Below, one piece after another: positions 19,968 through 28,955 of a stretch of 35,857 nt of DNA. Location: assembly GCA_025774605.1 (NCBI GenBank), contig JALGVR010000035.1:1-35857 (forward strand). The letters run 5' to 3'. Under the pieces are notes generated by a model. That model did not search any database, was not told the origin of the DNA, and saw only the letters and a program-made list of their open reading frames with translations. The number at the start of each line of letters is the position of its first letter. The first letter of the stretch is position 1. Position numbers and translations under genes: made by a program. The stretch is from a bacterium (lineage in GTDB: Bacteria > Electryoneota > AABM5-125-24 > Hatepunaeales > Hatepunaeaceae).

Positions 19968-20969
19968 TCATCCCGTTATCTTTTTCATTTTTTCCAGTGC
20001 TTCAGCGGTTCCCAGCGTTACGAGCTGATCTCCCATGCTCATCCGGTAATCCGGAGACGGCGCCACGACCAGGTGGCCATTCTTCTGCTTGACAGCCATC
20101 ACCAGGGCGCCACCGGTGGATTTTCGGATCTCGGTTTCCGCCAACGTCCTTCCTTTCAGGGCGCTGTTATCCGATATTTCAAACTCCTGCAACCGGAGCG
20201 ACAGGTCGTCGCCGTGGGTCACAAAGTCAAGGAAATCAAGCACGTTCGGGTACTGGATAAAAGCCGCCATCCTCCGTCCGCCGATCTGGTGCGGCAGTAC
20301 CACCCAGTTGGCGCCGGCTCGCCTCAGCTTCGATTCGCTCCTCGGATTATCGCCCCTGGCGCTGATCATGATATCGGGCTTCAATTCGCGCGCCGTCAGG
20401 GAGATCAACACGTTGTCGGCGATACTGCCCGTGGCGATCATTATCGCCTTGGCGCGCTTGATTCCGGCACGCAGCAGCGTCTCATCGTGCGTTGCGTCAC
20501 CCTGGATCGTCATAAAACCGGCTCGGACAGCCTCGCCCAGGTTTCCGGGATTGCTCTCGATCACGACCAGGTCTCGATCCGCCCATTCGGCGGCGGCTTC
20601 CCTGCCGACCCTGCCGTAACCGGCCAACACGGTGTGATGTGAAAGTCGTTCTATATCCCTTTCCAATTTTCGACCCCGCAGAATGTTGATAACTTCACCC
20701 CCGAAGACAAACGCTCCGATATTTCCCACCGCGTAACCACCGACCATGATGGTGGAGAGAATGATCACAATGGTCAGGACGCGTCCCGGCTGATCAAGCG
20801 GAGCCACTTCACCGTAACCGACGGTGCTCATGGTGATAATGCTCATCCAGAGCGCATCCGGCAGCCTCCAATTCTCTAAATACATGTAGCCGACCGTGCC
20901 GAGCAGGAGGATTCCAGCCAGGACTATACAGGCGATGAGGGTTCCCCGGTTGAAAATCGGGGAAAACAC
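19968..20969 (-). CDS. Two-TM potassium channel with RCK (TrkA-N/TrkA-C) domains
   Basis: Selectivity filter TMSTVGYGEVAP; Rossmann motif VLAGYGRVGREAA; TrkA-C-like C-terminus. Confidence 0.9.
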   Translation of the reverse strand: MFSPIFNRGTLIACIVLAGILLLGTVGYMYLENWRLPDALWMSIITMSTVGYGEVAPLDQPGRVLTIVIILSTIMVGGYAVGNIGAFVFGGEVINILRGRKLERDIERLSHHTVLAGYGRVGREAAAEWADRDLVVIESNPGNLGEAVRAGFMTIQGDATHDETLLRAGIKRAKAIMIATGSIADNVLISLTARELKPDIMISARGDNPRSESKLRRAGANWVVLPHQIGGRRMAAFIQYPNVLDFLDFVTHGDDLSLRLQEFEISDNSALKGRTLAETEIRKSTGGALVMAVKQKNGHLVVAPSPDYRMSMGDQLVTLGTAEALEKMKKITG

Positions 20970-21096
20970 CCTTAAACAACTTCATAGATATCTGTCAGCT
21001 TATTGATTAAATGCGATGAGCAGCGACTCCGCGTTCATCACGGCATTTAGCGGTTGGAACCGTTATCCGCGCCACCTGGCCGGTCCGGCAGCCGGA

Positions 21097-21822
21097 CTAC
21101 CGTTTCTGCTGGGCTGCGCCGGTCATCGGCACGAAGACCACCGGCAGCAGTTCGGTCTCTTTCAACCCCTCCCGGGTGCGTTCCACCAGCACCAGCTTCT
21201 GCCAGCCTACTCCGACCGGTGCCAGCAGCCTCCCGCCGATGCTCAACTGATCCAGCAGCGGCTGGGGAATCTGCGGCGGCGCGGCGGTGAGGATCACGGC
21301 GTCGAACGGCGCAAATTCCGGCCAGCCCTGGTAGCCATCCCCTATCCTGACCTCTATATTCTCGTAGCCCAGTTCGTCGAGCAACTTTTCAGCCGAGCGA
21401 CCGAGCTCGGGAATGATCTCGATCGTGTATACTTCCTTGGCCAATAGACTGAGTACCGCGGCATGATAGCCCGATCCGGTGCCTATTTCAAGCACCTTCT
21501 CACCTCCGGTCAGCTTCAGAGCCTGGCACATGTAAGCCACGATATAGGGCTGCGATATGGTCTGGCCGTGACCGATCGGCAGGGGATGGTCGACGTACGA
21601 AGCGGCCCGCTGGCTCATGGGGACGAACTCATGGCGCGGCACAGCCTTCATCGCAGTCAGGACTCTCTCGTCAGTGATGCCCTTTTCAGCCAGGTTCGTA
21701 ACCAACCGCTCGCGCTGCACTGTCCAGCTCGCCTCGTCAGCCTGTCGGCAGGACAGCGGCGTTGTCAGGGCGAGAACTGCAAACGTAAACAGCAGGGGAG
21801 CGATGAGACGTCGGTTATCCAT
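21097..21822 (-). CDS. pcm: Protein-L-isoaspartate O-methyltransferase, with N-terminal export/lipoprotein-like signal
   Basis: RHEFVP, YVDHPLPIGHGQTISQPYIVAYM, VLEIGTGSGYHAAVLSLLA; N-terminus LLFTFAVLALTTPLSC. Confidence 0.88.
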   Translation of the reverse strand: MDNRRLIAPLLFTFAVLALTTPLSCRQADEASWTVQRERLVTNLAEKGITDERVLTAMKAVPRHEFVPMSQRAASYVDHPLPIGHGQTISQPYIVAYMCQALKLTGGEKVLEIGTGSGYHAAVLSLLAKEVYTIEIIPELGRSAEKLLDELGYENIEVRIGDGYQGWPEFAPFDAVILTAAPPQIPQPLLDQLSIGGRLLAPVGVGWQKLVLVERTREGLKETELLPVVFVPMTGAAQQKR

Positions 21823-21899
21823 GTGTATTCAACATTGACGGGTTATTTTTAACGCGTTTTCATTTCGTTCAGAACCTTTACAGCCATATCAAGCGTCGG

Positions 21900-22889
21900 C
21901 TATGACTTTTTCACACCCTCCAGCATATCCTTTATCCCGCCGATTGAGCTGAGGACGCCGGTCGCTTCGTAGGGCAGGTAAACCACCTTGTTGTCCTGCC
22001 CGGACACCATTTCCTTCAAGGTTTCAATGTAGCGAACCGCGATCAGGTAGTTCGCCGGATCGCCCTTGGATTCGGCGATGGCTTCGGTGACCCTGTTAAT
22101 GGCTTTCGCTTCCGCGGTGGCGACCTTGACGCGCGCTTCGGCTTGACCTTCCGCGACCAGGATCCTGGCGCGCTTCTCGCCTTCAGCCTTGTTGATCTCC
22201 GACTCGCGGATACCTTCAGCTTCAAGTATTTTCGACCTCTTCAGACCTTCCGCTTCGAGGATCGCCGCACGCCGGTCCCGTTCGGCGCGCATCTGCTTCT
22301 CCATCGCATCCCGGATATCGCGCGGCGGGTTGATGTCCTGCAGCTCGACGCGGTTGACCTTGACGCCCCACTTGTCGGTCGCTTCGTCGAGGATCACACG
22401 CATCTTGGAATTGATGGTGTCGCGTGAGGAGAGCGTGGCGTCAAGCTCCATCTCGCCGATGATGTTCCTCAGGGTCGTCTGGGTGAGCTTCTCGATGGCG
22501 TCGGGGAGATTGGCTATCTCGTAGACGGCCTTGACCGGATCGGTGATCTGAAAGTAGAGCATGGCGTTGATCTCGGTGACGACGTTGTCCTTGGTGATGA
22601 CGTTCTGGCGCGGGAAGTCGTAGACCGTTTCGCGCAGGTCGATCCTCTTGATCCTTCTGCGGACGACTATCTTACGGCCTTCACGGTCCTCGCGGATGTA
22701 GCGCCATTCGATATCGCGCGGCTTGTCGAAGATGGGCCAGATGATGTTGATGCCCGATTGCAGCGTCCGGTTGTATTTACCGAACCGCTCAACCACCACG
22801 GTCTCCGCCTGCTGAACGATAGTAAATCCTTTGGCGACAAAGATTATCACAGAAACAGCAAGCACAATCAATATTGTCAGGAAAGCCAT
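21900..22889 (-). CDS. SPFH/Band 7 (stomatin-like) membrane protein
   Basis: VQQAETVVVERFGKYNRTLQSGINIIWPI, TQTTLRNIIGEMELD, coiled-coil EAEG repeats. Confidence 0.9.
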   Translation of the reverse strand: MAFLTILIVLAVSVIIFVAKGFTIVQQAETVVVERFGKYNRTLQSGINIIWPIFDKPRDIEWRYIREDREGRKIVVRRRIKRIDLRETVYDFPRQNVITKDNVVTEINAMLYFQITDPVKAVYEIANLPDAIEKLTQTTLRNIIGEMELDATLSSRDTINSKMRVILDEATDKWGVKVNRVELQDINPPRDIRDAMEKQMRAERDRRAAILEAEGLKRSKILEAEGIRESEINKAEGEKRARILVAEGQAEARVKVATAEAKAINRVTEAIAESKGDPANYLIAVRYIETLKEMVSGQDNKVVYLPYEATGVLSSIGGIKDMLEGVKKS

Positions 22890-22891
22890 TT

Positions 22892-23344
22892 CTACTCCTC
22901 CTCGGTGGATGACAGCGGTTTAATAATCAGTTTCGTTCCTTCAACCCGAGCGACGACGATCCTTGTATCGGCGGGGATCAGGCTGTTGTCTTCCGTCGCG
23001 CCGCGCCAATTCTCGCCGGCGACGACCACCCTTCCCGCACCCTTCACGGTATCGATCGGCTCGATAACCATCCCCTGTCTCCCGACCAGGGCGTCAACGT
23101 TCGTCCTCACGCCTTCTGCAGCCTTGTAGAAGCGTTTGAGAATGAAGGGACGGATACCGAAGAAGACCACGAGGGTGGCTGTGATAAAGACGATTACCTG
23201 CACGGAAAGACCCGCTCCCAGCAGGGCGAATATCCCGGACGCCAGACAGCCCAGCCCCAGGCAGGCGAGCAGGAAGCCGGGCGTAAAGATCTCCGCCACG
23301 AGCATCACAAAAGCGACGATTATCCAGATCAACCAAGGTTTCAT
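22892..23344 (-). CDS. NfeD-like membrane protein
   Basis: TM-rich N-terminus and C-terminal OB-like domain LVGRQGMVIEPIDTVKGAGRVVVAGENWRG; directly upstream of the SPFH gene. Confidence 0.85.
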   Translation of the reverse strand: MKPWLIWIIVAFVMLVAEIFTPGFLLACLGLGCLASGIFALLGAGLSVQVIVFITATLVVFFGIRPFILKRFYKAAEGVRTNVDALVGRQGMVIEPIDTVKGAGRVVVAGENWRGATEDNSLIPADTRIVVARVEGTKLIIKPLSSTEEE

Positions 23345-23365
23345 AGATTCTCCTTAAGTTGGGCT

Positions 23366-23402
23366 TCCCCCCCTGCGAAGCAGGGGGGGACAAAGGGGGG
23401 GT
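23366..23402. repeat. GC-rich palindromic repeat copy (CCCCCCCTGCGAAGCAGGGGGGG)
   Basis: Shares the CTGCTTCGCAG-type core with the array at 23633-23795, in inverted orientation. Confidence 0.7.
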
Positions 23403-23632
23403 CGTTTTTACTCATTGAACTCAATGCTTTTTGGCTATTTCTTGTATGAATTCTGTGTATTGCCCCAGAGCTCTCTCAGAATGGTTCCCCGTGCTGCCAA
23501 TCCAATACATTGACATGGGCAAATGAAACCTAAATCGCGATCATGTCATGCTGAACGTAGAGAAGCATTCCGTTTTCATTCCCCTGATGTTTAGAGATTC
23601 TTTTTTATAATGTAACCCCCCCCTTTTATCCC

Positions 23633-23795
23633 CCCCTACTTCGCAGGGGGGGGTACTACAAGATCCCCTGCTTCGCAGGGGGGGGGTACTACAAGATCCC
23701 CTGCTTCGCAGGGGGGGTACTACAAAATCCCCTACTTCGCAGGGGGGGTACTACAAAATCCCCAGCTTAGAAGGGGGGGATACTACAACACCCCC
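23633..23795. repeat. Array of about 5.5 palindrome-bearing units, 31-33 bp, consensus CCCCTGCTTCGCAGGGGGGGTACTACAARAT
   Basis: Unit starts at 23633, 23665, 23698, 23729, 23760, partial at 23792 inside the CDS 3' end. Confidence 0.85.
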
Positions 23796-24268
23796 TGCTT
23801 CTCTCTCATCCTCCTTGCCGCGTCCTTGATCGCTTCGATGATCTTCTGGTAGCCGGTGCAGCGGCAGAGGTTGCCCGATATGGCGCGGCGAATCTGAGCG
23901 TCCGTCGGATCGGGATTGTCCTTCAGGAGCGCCAGCGCGGTCAGCACCATCCCCGGGGTGCAGAAGCCGCACTGAATAGCGCCGACTTCGACGAATGACT
24001 GCTGAACCGGATGCAGCCTGCCGCCGTCGGCGACCCCCTCGATGGTCAAAATTTCGCGACCTTCAGCCTCGACCGCCAGCACCAGGCAGGAGAACGACGG
24101 CACGCCGTCCAACAGAACCGTACAGGCGCCGCAATCGCCGATGCGGCAACCTATCTTCGTACCGGTTAATCCGAGATCGTAACGCAACGTCTCAGCCAGC
24201 GTGCGGCGCGGTTCAAGGGCGACCTCGTACTCCAGACCGTTCACGCGCAATTTCACCACCCGCTTCAT
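23783..24268 (-). CDS. (2Fe-2S)-binding small subunit, xanthine dehydrogenase/CO dehydrogenase family (CoxS/XdhC-like)
   Basis: GCRIGDCGACTVLLDG and QCGFCTPGMVLTALALL...ISGNLCRCTGYQKI. Confidence 0.92.
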   Translation of the reverse strand: MKRVVKLRVNGLEYEVALEPRRTLAETLRYDLGLTGTKIGCRIGDCGACTVLLDGVPSFSCLVLAVEAEGREILTIEGVADGGRLHPVQQSFVEVGAIQCGFCTPGMVLTALALLKDNPDPTDAQIRRAISGNLCRCTGYQKIIEAIKDAARRMREKQGVL

Positions 24269-25272
24269 ACGTTCACCTCCCGGGCAACACCCGTCAAAGC
24301 CCGATCCCGACAGAGGTTCAACACCCGTCTGACCAATACCTCGACCATCATTTTTCGGTAGCCTGCGCTGCCGCGATGGTCGGTGATCGGACGGGCTGTG
24401 TCGGCGGCGATGCGCGCGGCTTCAGCGGCGCTGTCCGGGTCAAACTTTCTGCCCTTAAGATACTCGCCGGCTTCGGCGGTTAACAGCGGTTTCGGCGCCA
24501 CCGCCCCCAGCGCGATTCTCGCTTCCCGGACGATGTTCCCCCTCTCTCCGCTCCGTCTCCCGGCGCCCGACTCCGCCGGTTCGAACGTCAGCGCTGCGGC
24601 TGCACCAACCATGGATATCTCCAGCGACTTGCGGTTTGCGAGCTTGATGTATCCACTGCCCCGCCGTTCGTCCGGTATGTCAAAAACGACCTCCTTCAGT
24701 ATCTCATCCGACTCAAGAACGGTTGCCCCGGGGGCGGTGACAAAGTCGCCGTGGTCGACGATCCGCTCGCCCCGGCTTGACACGAGCACCAGTTTTCCGG
24801 CGAGTGAAAGGGTGGGGATGGCGGTATCGGCTGCCGGGCGGGCATTACACAGGTTTCCGCCGTAGGAGCCGCGGTTGCGAACCAGCGGCGATCCGAGCTG
24901 AGCCGCGCCGTCGCTCAGCCCGGTCAACAGCTCTCTTATCACCGGCGAACGCTCCAGCTCGGCAATGGTGGTCATCGCCCCGATGCGCAATCGACTTCCG
25001 TCCAGTGAAATACCTCTCAGCTCCGGGACGCGGGACAGCGCCATCAGACAGTTGACAGGTTCAACAGCCGCCGCGCGCGCACTCCAGGGACCGCGGCGAT
25101 GTTGCTGGCAGCGCGGGCGGTGTCCATCCGGGATAACCTTCCCGCGGATGTCGACCAGCAGGTCGGTTCCGCCGGCAAGTATTTTAATCCCCGGGTCTCT
25201 GTGCTCGGTCAACCAGGTCAACGCTTCCGGAAGGCTGTTCGGAGAGTAATAATCGAAGCGGGGAAGTCGCAT
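24265..25272 (-). CDS. FAD-binding medium subunit, xanthine dehydrogenase/CO dehydrogenase family (CoxM-like)
   Basis: KILAGGTDLLVDIRGK, RIGAMTTIAELERSP, GSPLVRNRGSYGGNLCNARPAADT; 4-bp overlap with CoxS-like gene. Confidence 0.88.
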   Translation of the reverse strand: MRLPRFDYYSPNSLPEALTWLTEHRDPGIKILAGGTDLLVDIRGKVIPDGHRPRCQQHRRGPWSARAAAVEPVNCLMALSRVPELRGISLDGSRLRIGAMTTIAELERSPVIRELLTGLSDGAAQLGSPLVRNRGSYGGNLCNARPAADTAIPTLSLAGKLVLVSSRGERIVDHGDFVTAPGATVLESDEILKEVVFDIPDERRGSGYIKLANRKSLEISMVGAAAALTFEPAESGAGRRSGERGNIVREARIALGAVAPKPLLTAEAGEYLKGRKFDPDSAAEAARIAADTARPITDHRGSAGYRKMMVEVLVRRVLNLCRDRALTGVAREVNV

Positions 25273-25393
25273 GGCAATTATCCAGCTTGGTTTATAACTT
25301 ATAACGATGAAGGATCTTTCAATCCTTGGAAATATATATATGATGAGCCCTGTTTACAACATCTTCCGCAATCATGCCCGGAGATAGACAAAC

Positions 25394-25422
25394 AAAAAAC
25401 CCTGCCGGCAATCCGACGGGGT
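25394..25422 (-). terminator. Possible Rho-independent terminator (minus strand)
   Basis: Minus strand ACCCCGTCGG-ATTG-CCGGCAGGGT followed by TTTTT. Confidence 0.5.
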
Positions 25423-25597
25423 CTGTTTACAGCCCTGTTTACGATAAAACGGGGAAATCATCAAGCCCGGATATATGGCGTCCGAGCAGTCGCTCAGGTA
25501 AAAGGGGGCAATGTAGGGGGATATTGACAGCGCTGCAGGAAGAAAGGTGGTGAAATCGGTTGAGGAAGCCGTCACGCGTTGCAGGACAAGGAATTAA

Positions 25598-25648
25598 GGG
25601 GGGCATTAAGGGGCTTTATTTATTTTTTCCCCTTGTAATTGCCCCCCC
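25598..25648. repeat. Imperfect inverted repeat GGGGGGCATTAAGGGG ... CCCCTTGTAATTGCCCCCC
   Basis: Arms read directly, A/T-rich loop; located just downstream (minus strand) of the REC-HDOD gene. Confidence 0.6.
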
Positions 25649-25725
25649 GTCCCTCTGAAAACCAGAATTATATTCTCTGCGCAGGCAGTGAGCTGGTGGA
25701 GAGTTCCGTTCGTGCTTATGGATAT

Positions 25726-26994
25726 CTATCCGATCGTGCTCCTCACCATTTGTGCATCGATCTTCAACGACTTCCAGACCTCATCCAGATCAATGCCCTC
25801 GATTCCCAGCGCTTTCAGCGATATCCGACTGGGATCGTCGGGCACGGTGTTGCCGCTTTTGCCGATCTTGTTCCAGTGGCAAAAGATATTCGCCAGGTGC
25901 GCCAGGTGAACCTCCTTCTCCTCAATGCCGGCTTGCTCAGGCGTATGATGATACTTGATGGCATTTACCAAAGGTATCGGGAGATTCCAACTGTCCGCCA
26001 CCATGGCGCCCACTTCTCCATGCTCGATATCGGCGAGTTCAAGTGAGACGTGATGCAGCGGCTGCTTGCGCCGCGCGGCTTCCGCCAAAATCCGGTAGAA
26101 CACATCCCGGAAATGCTGACGCATCGCCACCTTGCCGAAATCGTGCAGAAGTCCGACCACGAAGGCGTCCTTGGATATAACTTCGTCCGTGTATCGGCTC
26201 AAGGCGCGGGCTATGTATGCCGAACCGATGGAATGCAGCCAGAATTTATCCCTGTCAAACAGGAAATTCCTTCCATTCTCGCAAAAATGCAGCAGGCTCG
26301 CCGCCAGCGCAATGTTCACCACCTCGTCGAAGCCCATAACCACGATGGCGTGATCGATGTTGCCGATCTGGCGGTGAAAGCCGTAAAAGGCGCTGTTGAC
26401 AATCTGTAATATCTTCGCCGTGAGCGATTGATCCCTCTTAACCTCCTCGGCAAGGTTCTTGGCTGACGAGTGCGGATCATTGCTGATCGCCAGGATCGAT
26501 TTGGCAAGGGCGGAGAGCGGTGCGAGCGAATCGATTCTGCTTAACTTGGCGCGGATCTCGGACGGGTTGATTATGGTGGAGTCTTTCTTCTTTCCTCCAC
26601 CGCTGGGAAAGATTTCCGCTATGGTTCTGCTGAGTAGAATCTGGCTTAACGGTTTGGTCAGGATATTGTTCGCCCCGAGATTTTTCGCCTGCACGGATAA
26701 CCTGGCTGAGATCTCATCAAGGCAGACTATGACCGGTATCTCCTTCCAGGTGGTACGGGTTCTGATCGCCTGCAGGAGCTCCGCGGCCGTGAGATGTTCA
26801 AGTGTCCAGTCGGTTATGATCAGGTCCGGCTGATCCTGCGAAATGTGCTGAATTGCCGCCCGCACGTCAACCACCGGCACGACCAGGCAATCCCTGATCC
26901 GGTTGAGCATCTGGCTCGTCTGCTTAAGCTGCAGGACCGACCTGCTTGCCAGTAATATCTTCAGCCTCTTTCCGCCGTTGAAATCCGTGGACAT
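25726..26994 (-). CDS. Response-regulator-like REC domain fused to HDOD domain (cassette 1)
   Basis: REC: PDLIITDWTLEHLTAAELLQAIR...GANNILTKPLS; HDOD: DQSLTAKILQIVNSAFYGFHRQIGNIDHAIVVMGFDEVVNIALA...VGLLHDFGKVAMRQHF. Confidence 0.88.
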   Translation of the reverse strand: MSTDFNGGKRLKILLASRSVLQLKQTSQMLNRIRDCLVVPVVDVRAAIQHISQDQPDLIITDWTLEHLTAAELLQAIRTRTTWKEIPVIVCLDEISARLSVQAKNLGANNILTKPLSQILLSRTIAEIFPSGGGKKKDSTIINPSEIRAKLSRIDSLAPLSALAKSILAISNDPHSSAKNLAEEVKRDQSLTAKILQIVNSAFYGFHRQIGNIDHAIVVMGFDEVVNIALAASLLHFCENGRNFLFDRDKFWLHSIGSAYIARALSRYTDEVISKDAFVVGLLHDFGKVAMRQHFRDVFYRILAEAARRKQPLHHVSLELADIEHGEVGAMVADSWNLPIPLVNAIKYHHTPEQAGIEEKEVHLAHLANIFCHWNKIGKSGNTVPDDPSRISLKALGIEGIDLDEVWKSLKIDAQMVRSTIG

Positions 26995-28667
26995 TAATCT
27001 ACCTGTTCAACCGGTAACGTGATAAAAAAGGTTGTACCTTCACCGGATTTGGTGTCAAAATGTATTTTTCCTCCATACGGTTCTATGAGCGACAGCGAGG
27101 ATGAAAGACCGAGCCCGCTGCCGGAGATCAATTCAGCCTGTTCATCCTCTTCACTGTTTTTCGTGGTGAAGAACGGTGTGAATATCCTGTCACGGACATC
27201 TTCCGGTATTCCACCGCCCGTGTCGGATATCGCCACAACAATATCCCCGCTCTTCTCCCTGTATTCAGTTCGAATTCCCAAGACCTTCCTGGGGCTGTTT
27301 CGCATGGCGTCCAGGGCGTTGTAAACGATGTTCATGATGGCCTGGGAAAAATCTCCGTATATACCCTTGACCGGCGGCAGCTTTTTATCGAATTCATATC
27401 TCTTCTCCACCTGATTCTTGAAGTACGCATTGGCATTGAGGAAGGTCAATTCGCAATTCAGCAGTTCGTTCAGATTGATGTTCACCCGCTTCGTGTTGCG
27501 TTCACGGCGCACCTTGTCCAGAAGGTTATTGATGATTTCCGTTATATTCCTGGTTGATTGTTCAATCGCCTCCAGCCCCGGCAGTTCCATCCCCTTCAGT
27601 TTCAGGATTTCCAGGTGTCCCATGGCGACGTGAACCGGATTCTGCAGGTTATGCACAATCCCCGAAACATAGAGCCCGAGTTGAGACAGCTCTCTCTGCC
27701 GCATCAGCTTCATGCGCATCTCCATCTCGAGCTTCTCCCTTTCGCCGCGCCTCTTTTCAGTAACGTCATGCATGTACAACCGGACAACGGCGATCCCCCC
27801 GTCCTGCCGCAGTCGCACATTTCCGGACAGCTCGAGCTCAAGCAGTCCTCCGTCACCTGATTTCACGTTCATATCAATATTATTGACCGCCTGCCCTTCG
27901 ATTAAACGCAGCCAACTGGAATAAAATGAATCACCGCCATCTTCTTTCAACAGATTCTCGATGTGGTCTCCGCGCGGATCGCACTGAATCTTCAATTTCT
28001 CCTTGAACATCCGGTTACAGTCCTTGATCAATCCTTCCGGAAACACCGAGACAACCATGTCCGATGAATTCTCGAAGAGGTCCTTGAACTCCTCTTCAGA
28101 GTTGAGCAGTCTCGTGTAGAGCATACGGTTGCGCGCCCCCGCCAACACCAGTCCGCCGATGGTATCGAGCAGTCGATTGGTCTTTTTATGTGACAGGCGG
28201 ATCACCGGATCGATCAGGGTGAAAGCGCCAATGTGGTCGTCATCGCCTTTGATCGGCAGCGCGGCAAGCCTCACTTTCTGCAGCGCATCCGAACCCCATA
28301 TCTTTATTATCTCCTCGTCCTCGACCTCTTCGACGTAGAACGGTTTTATCTGCTCCTCCACCCAATCCAGGATTCCCGCCCGCGAGCGGGGGATGAAATC
28401 CGTAACGGGACTGAAACTTCCGTACCGATTCGCCCATGAATCGAGTATCCAGCCGCTTGGTTCACGGTGCCGAAGCCAGAAGAAGGCACAAATCGACGCC
28501 TTGAAGATATTGGCAAAACTCGAACAGACCTGCGAGAAGTAATCCGGTTCATTCAGGTTCCTGACAATCGCTTCAGCCACCAGCCGGACCACGGACATCT
28601 GGTAGGTTTTAGCCTCGTTGTCCTTGGTCAGGGACTCTATCAGCTCACGATAGTTCGAGTTTTCCAA
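26994..28667 (-). CDS. GAF-PAS sensor histidine kinase (cassette 1)
   Basis: TTG start with AGGAG upstream; H-box GLYVSGIVHNLQNPVHVAMGHLEIL; N-box DFSQAIMNIVYNALDAMR; G-boxes ISDTGGGIPEDV, GSGLGLSSSLSLIEPYGG; TAATG overlap with REC-HDOD gene. Confidence 0.9.
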   Translation of the reverse strand: MENSNYRELIESLTKDNEAKTYQMSVVRLVAEAIVRNLNEPDYFSQVCSSFANIFKASICAFFWLRHREPSGWILDSWANRYGSFSPVTDFIPRSRAGILDWVEEQIKPFYVEEVEDEEIIKIWGSDALQKVRLAALPIKGDDDHIGAFTLIDPVIRLSHKKTNRLLDTIGGLVLAGARNRMLYTRLLNSEEEFKDLFENSSDMVVSVFPEGLIKDCNRMFKEKLKIQCDPRGDHIENLLKEDGGDSFYSSWLRLIEGQAVNNIDMNVKSGDGGLLELELSGNVRLRQDGGIAVVRLYMHDVTEKRRGEREKLEMEMRMKLMRQRELSQLGLYVSGIVHNLQNPVHVAMGHLEILKLKGMELPGLEAIEQSTRNITEIINNLLDKVRRERNTKRVNINLNELLNCELTFLNANAYFKNQVEKRYEFDKKLPPVKGIYGDFSQAIMNIVYNALDAMRNSPRKVLGIRTEYREKSGDIVVAISDTGGGIPEDVRDRIFTPFFTTKNSEEDEQAELISGSGLGLSSSLSLIEPYGGKIHFDTKSGEGTTFFITLPVEQVD

Positions 28668-28770
28668 GACTCGATTCTCCTGTTGAAAATCACTGCGACA
28701 TCCCGATGTTTTCTTTCATGCCTCAATCCTCTGAGGAAGTTTGAGTGTTGTCAGAAGCTCAATATCAACA

Positions 28771-28790
28771 TACTCTACCACCATGGAGTA
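28771..28790. promoter_or_regulatory. Palindrome copy 1, TACTCTACCACCATGGAGTA
   Basis: Inverted repeat, same family as three other copies. Confidence 0.7.
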
Positions 28791-28860
28791 ACCTTAAAAT
28801 TTCGCACAAAATGTCCATCCAATAAAGGCTTGTGGTCAACGAGGGAAATTAATCTGTGTT

Positions 28861-28880
28861 TACTCTATTACTATAGAGTA
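28861..28880. promoter_or_regulatory. Palindrome copy 2, TACTCTATTACTATAGAGTA
   Basis: Perfect 7-bp arms with 6-bp spacer. Confidence 0.8.
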
Positions 28881-28955
28881 ACCCTGAATTATCCCCAAAA
28901 AATACCTTCTGTTGGAAGGAGCGAAATAAATCGGTCTGGATCTGATCCCAAATAT

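Noticed and set aside
23633-23795. Possible CRISPR array
   Set aside because: Units are contiguous and nearly identical along their whole length with no unique spacers; no cas genes
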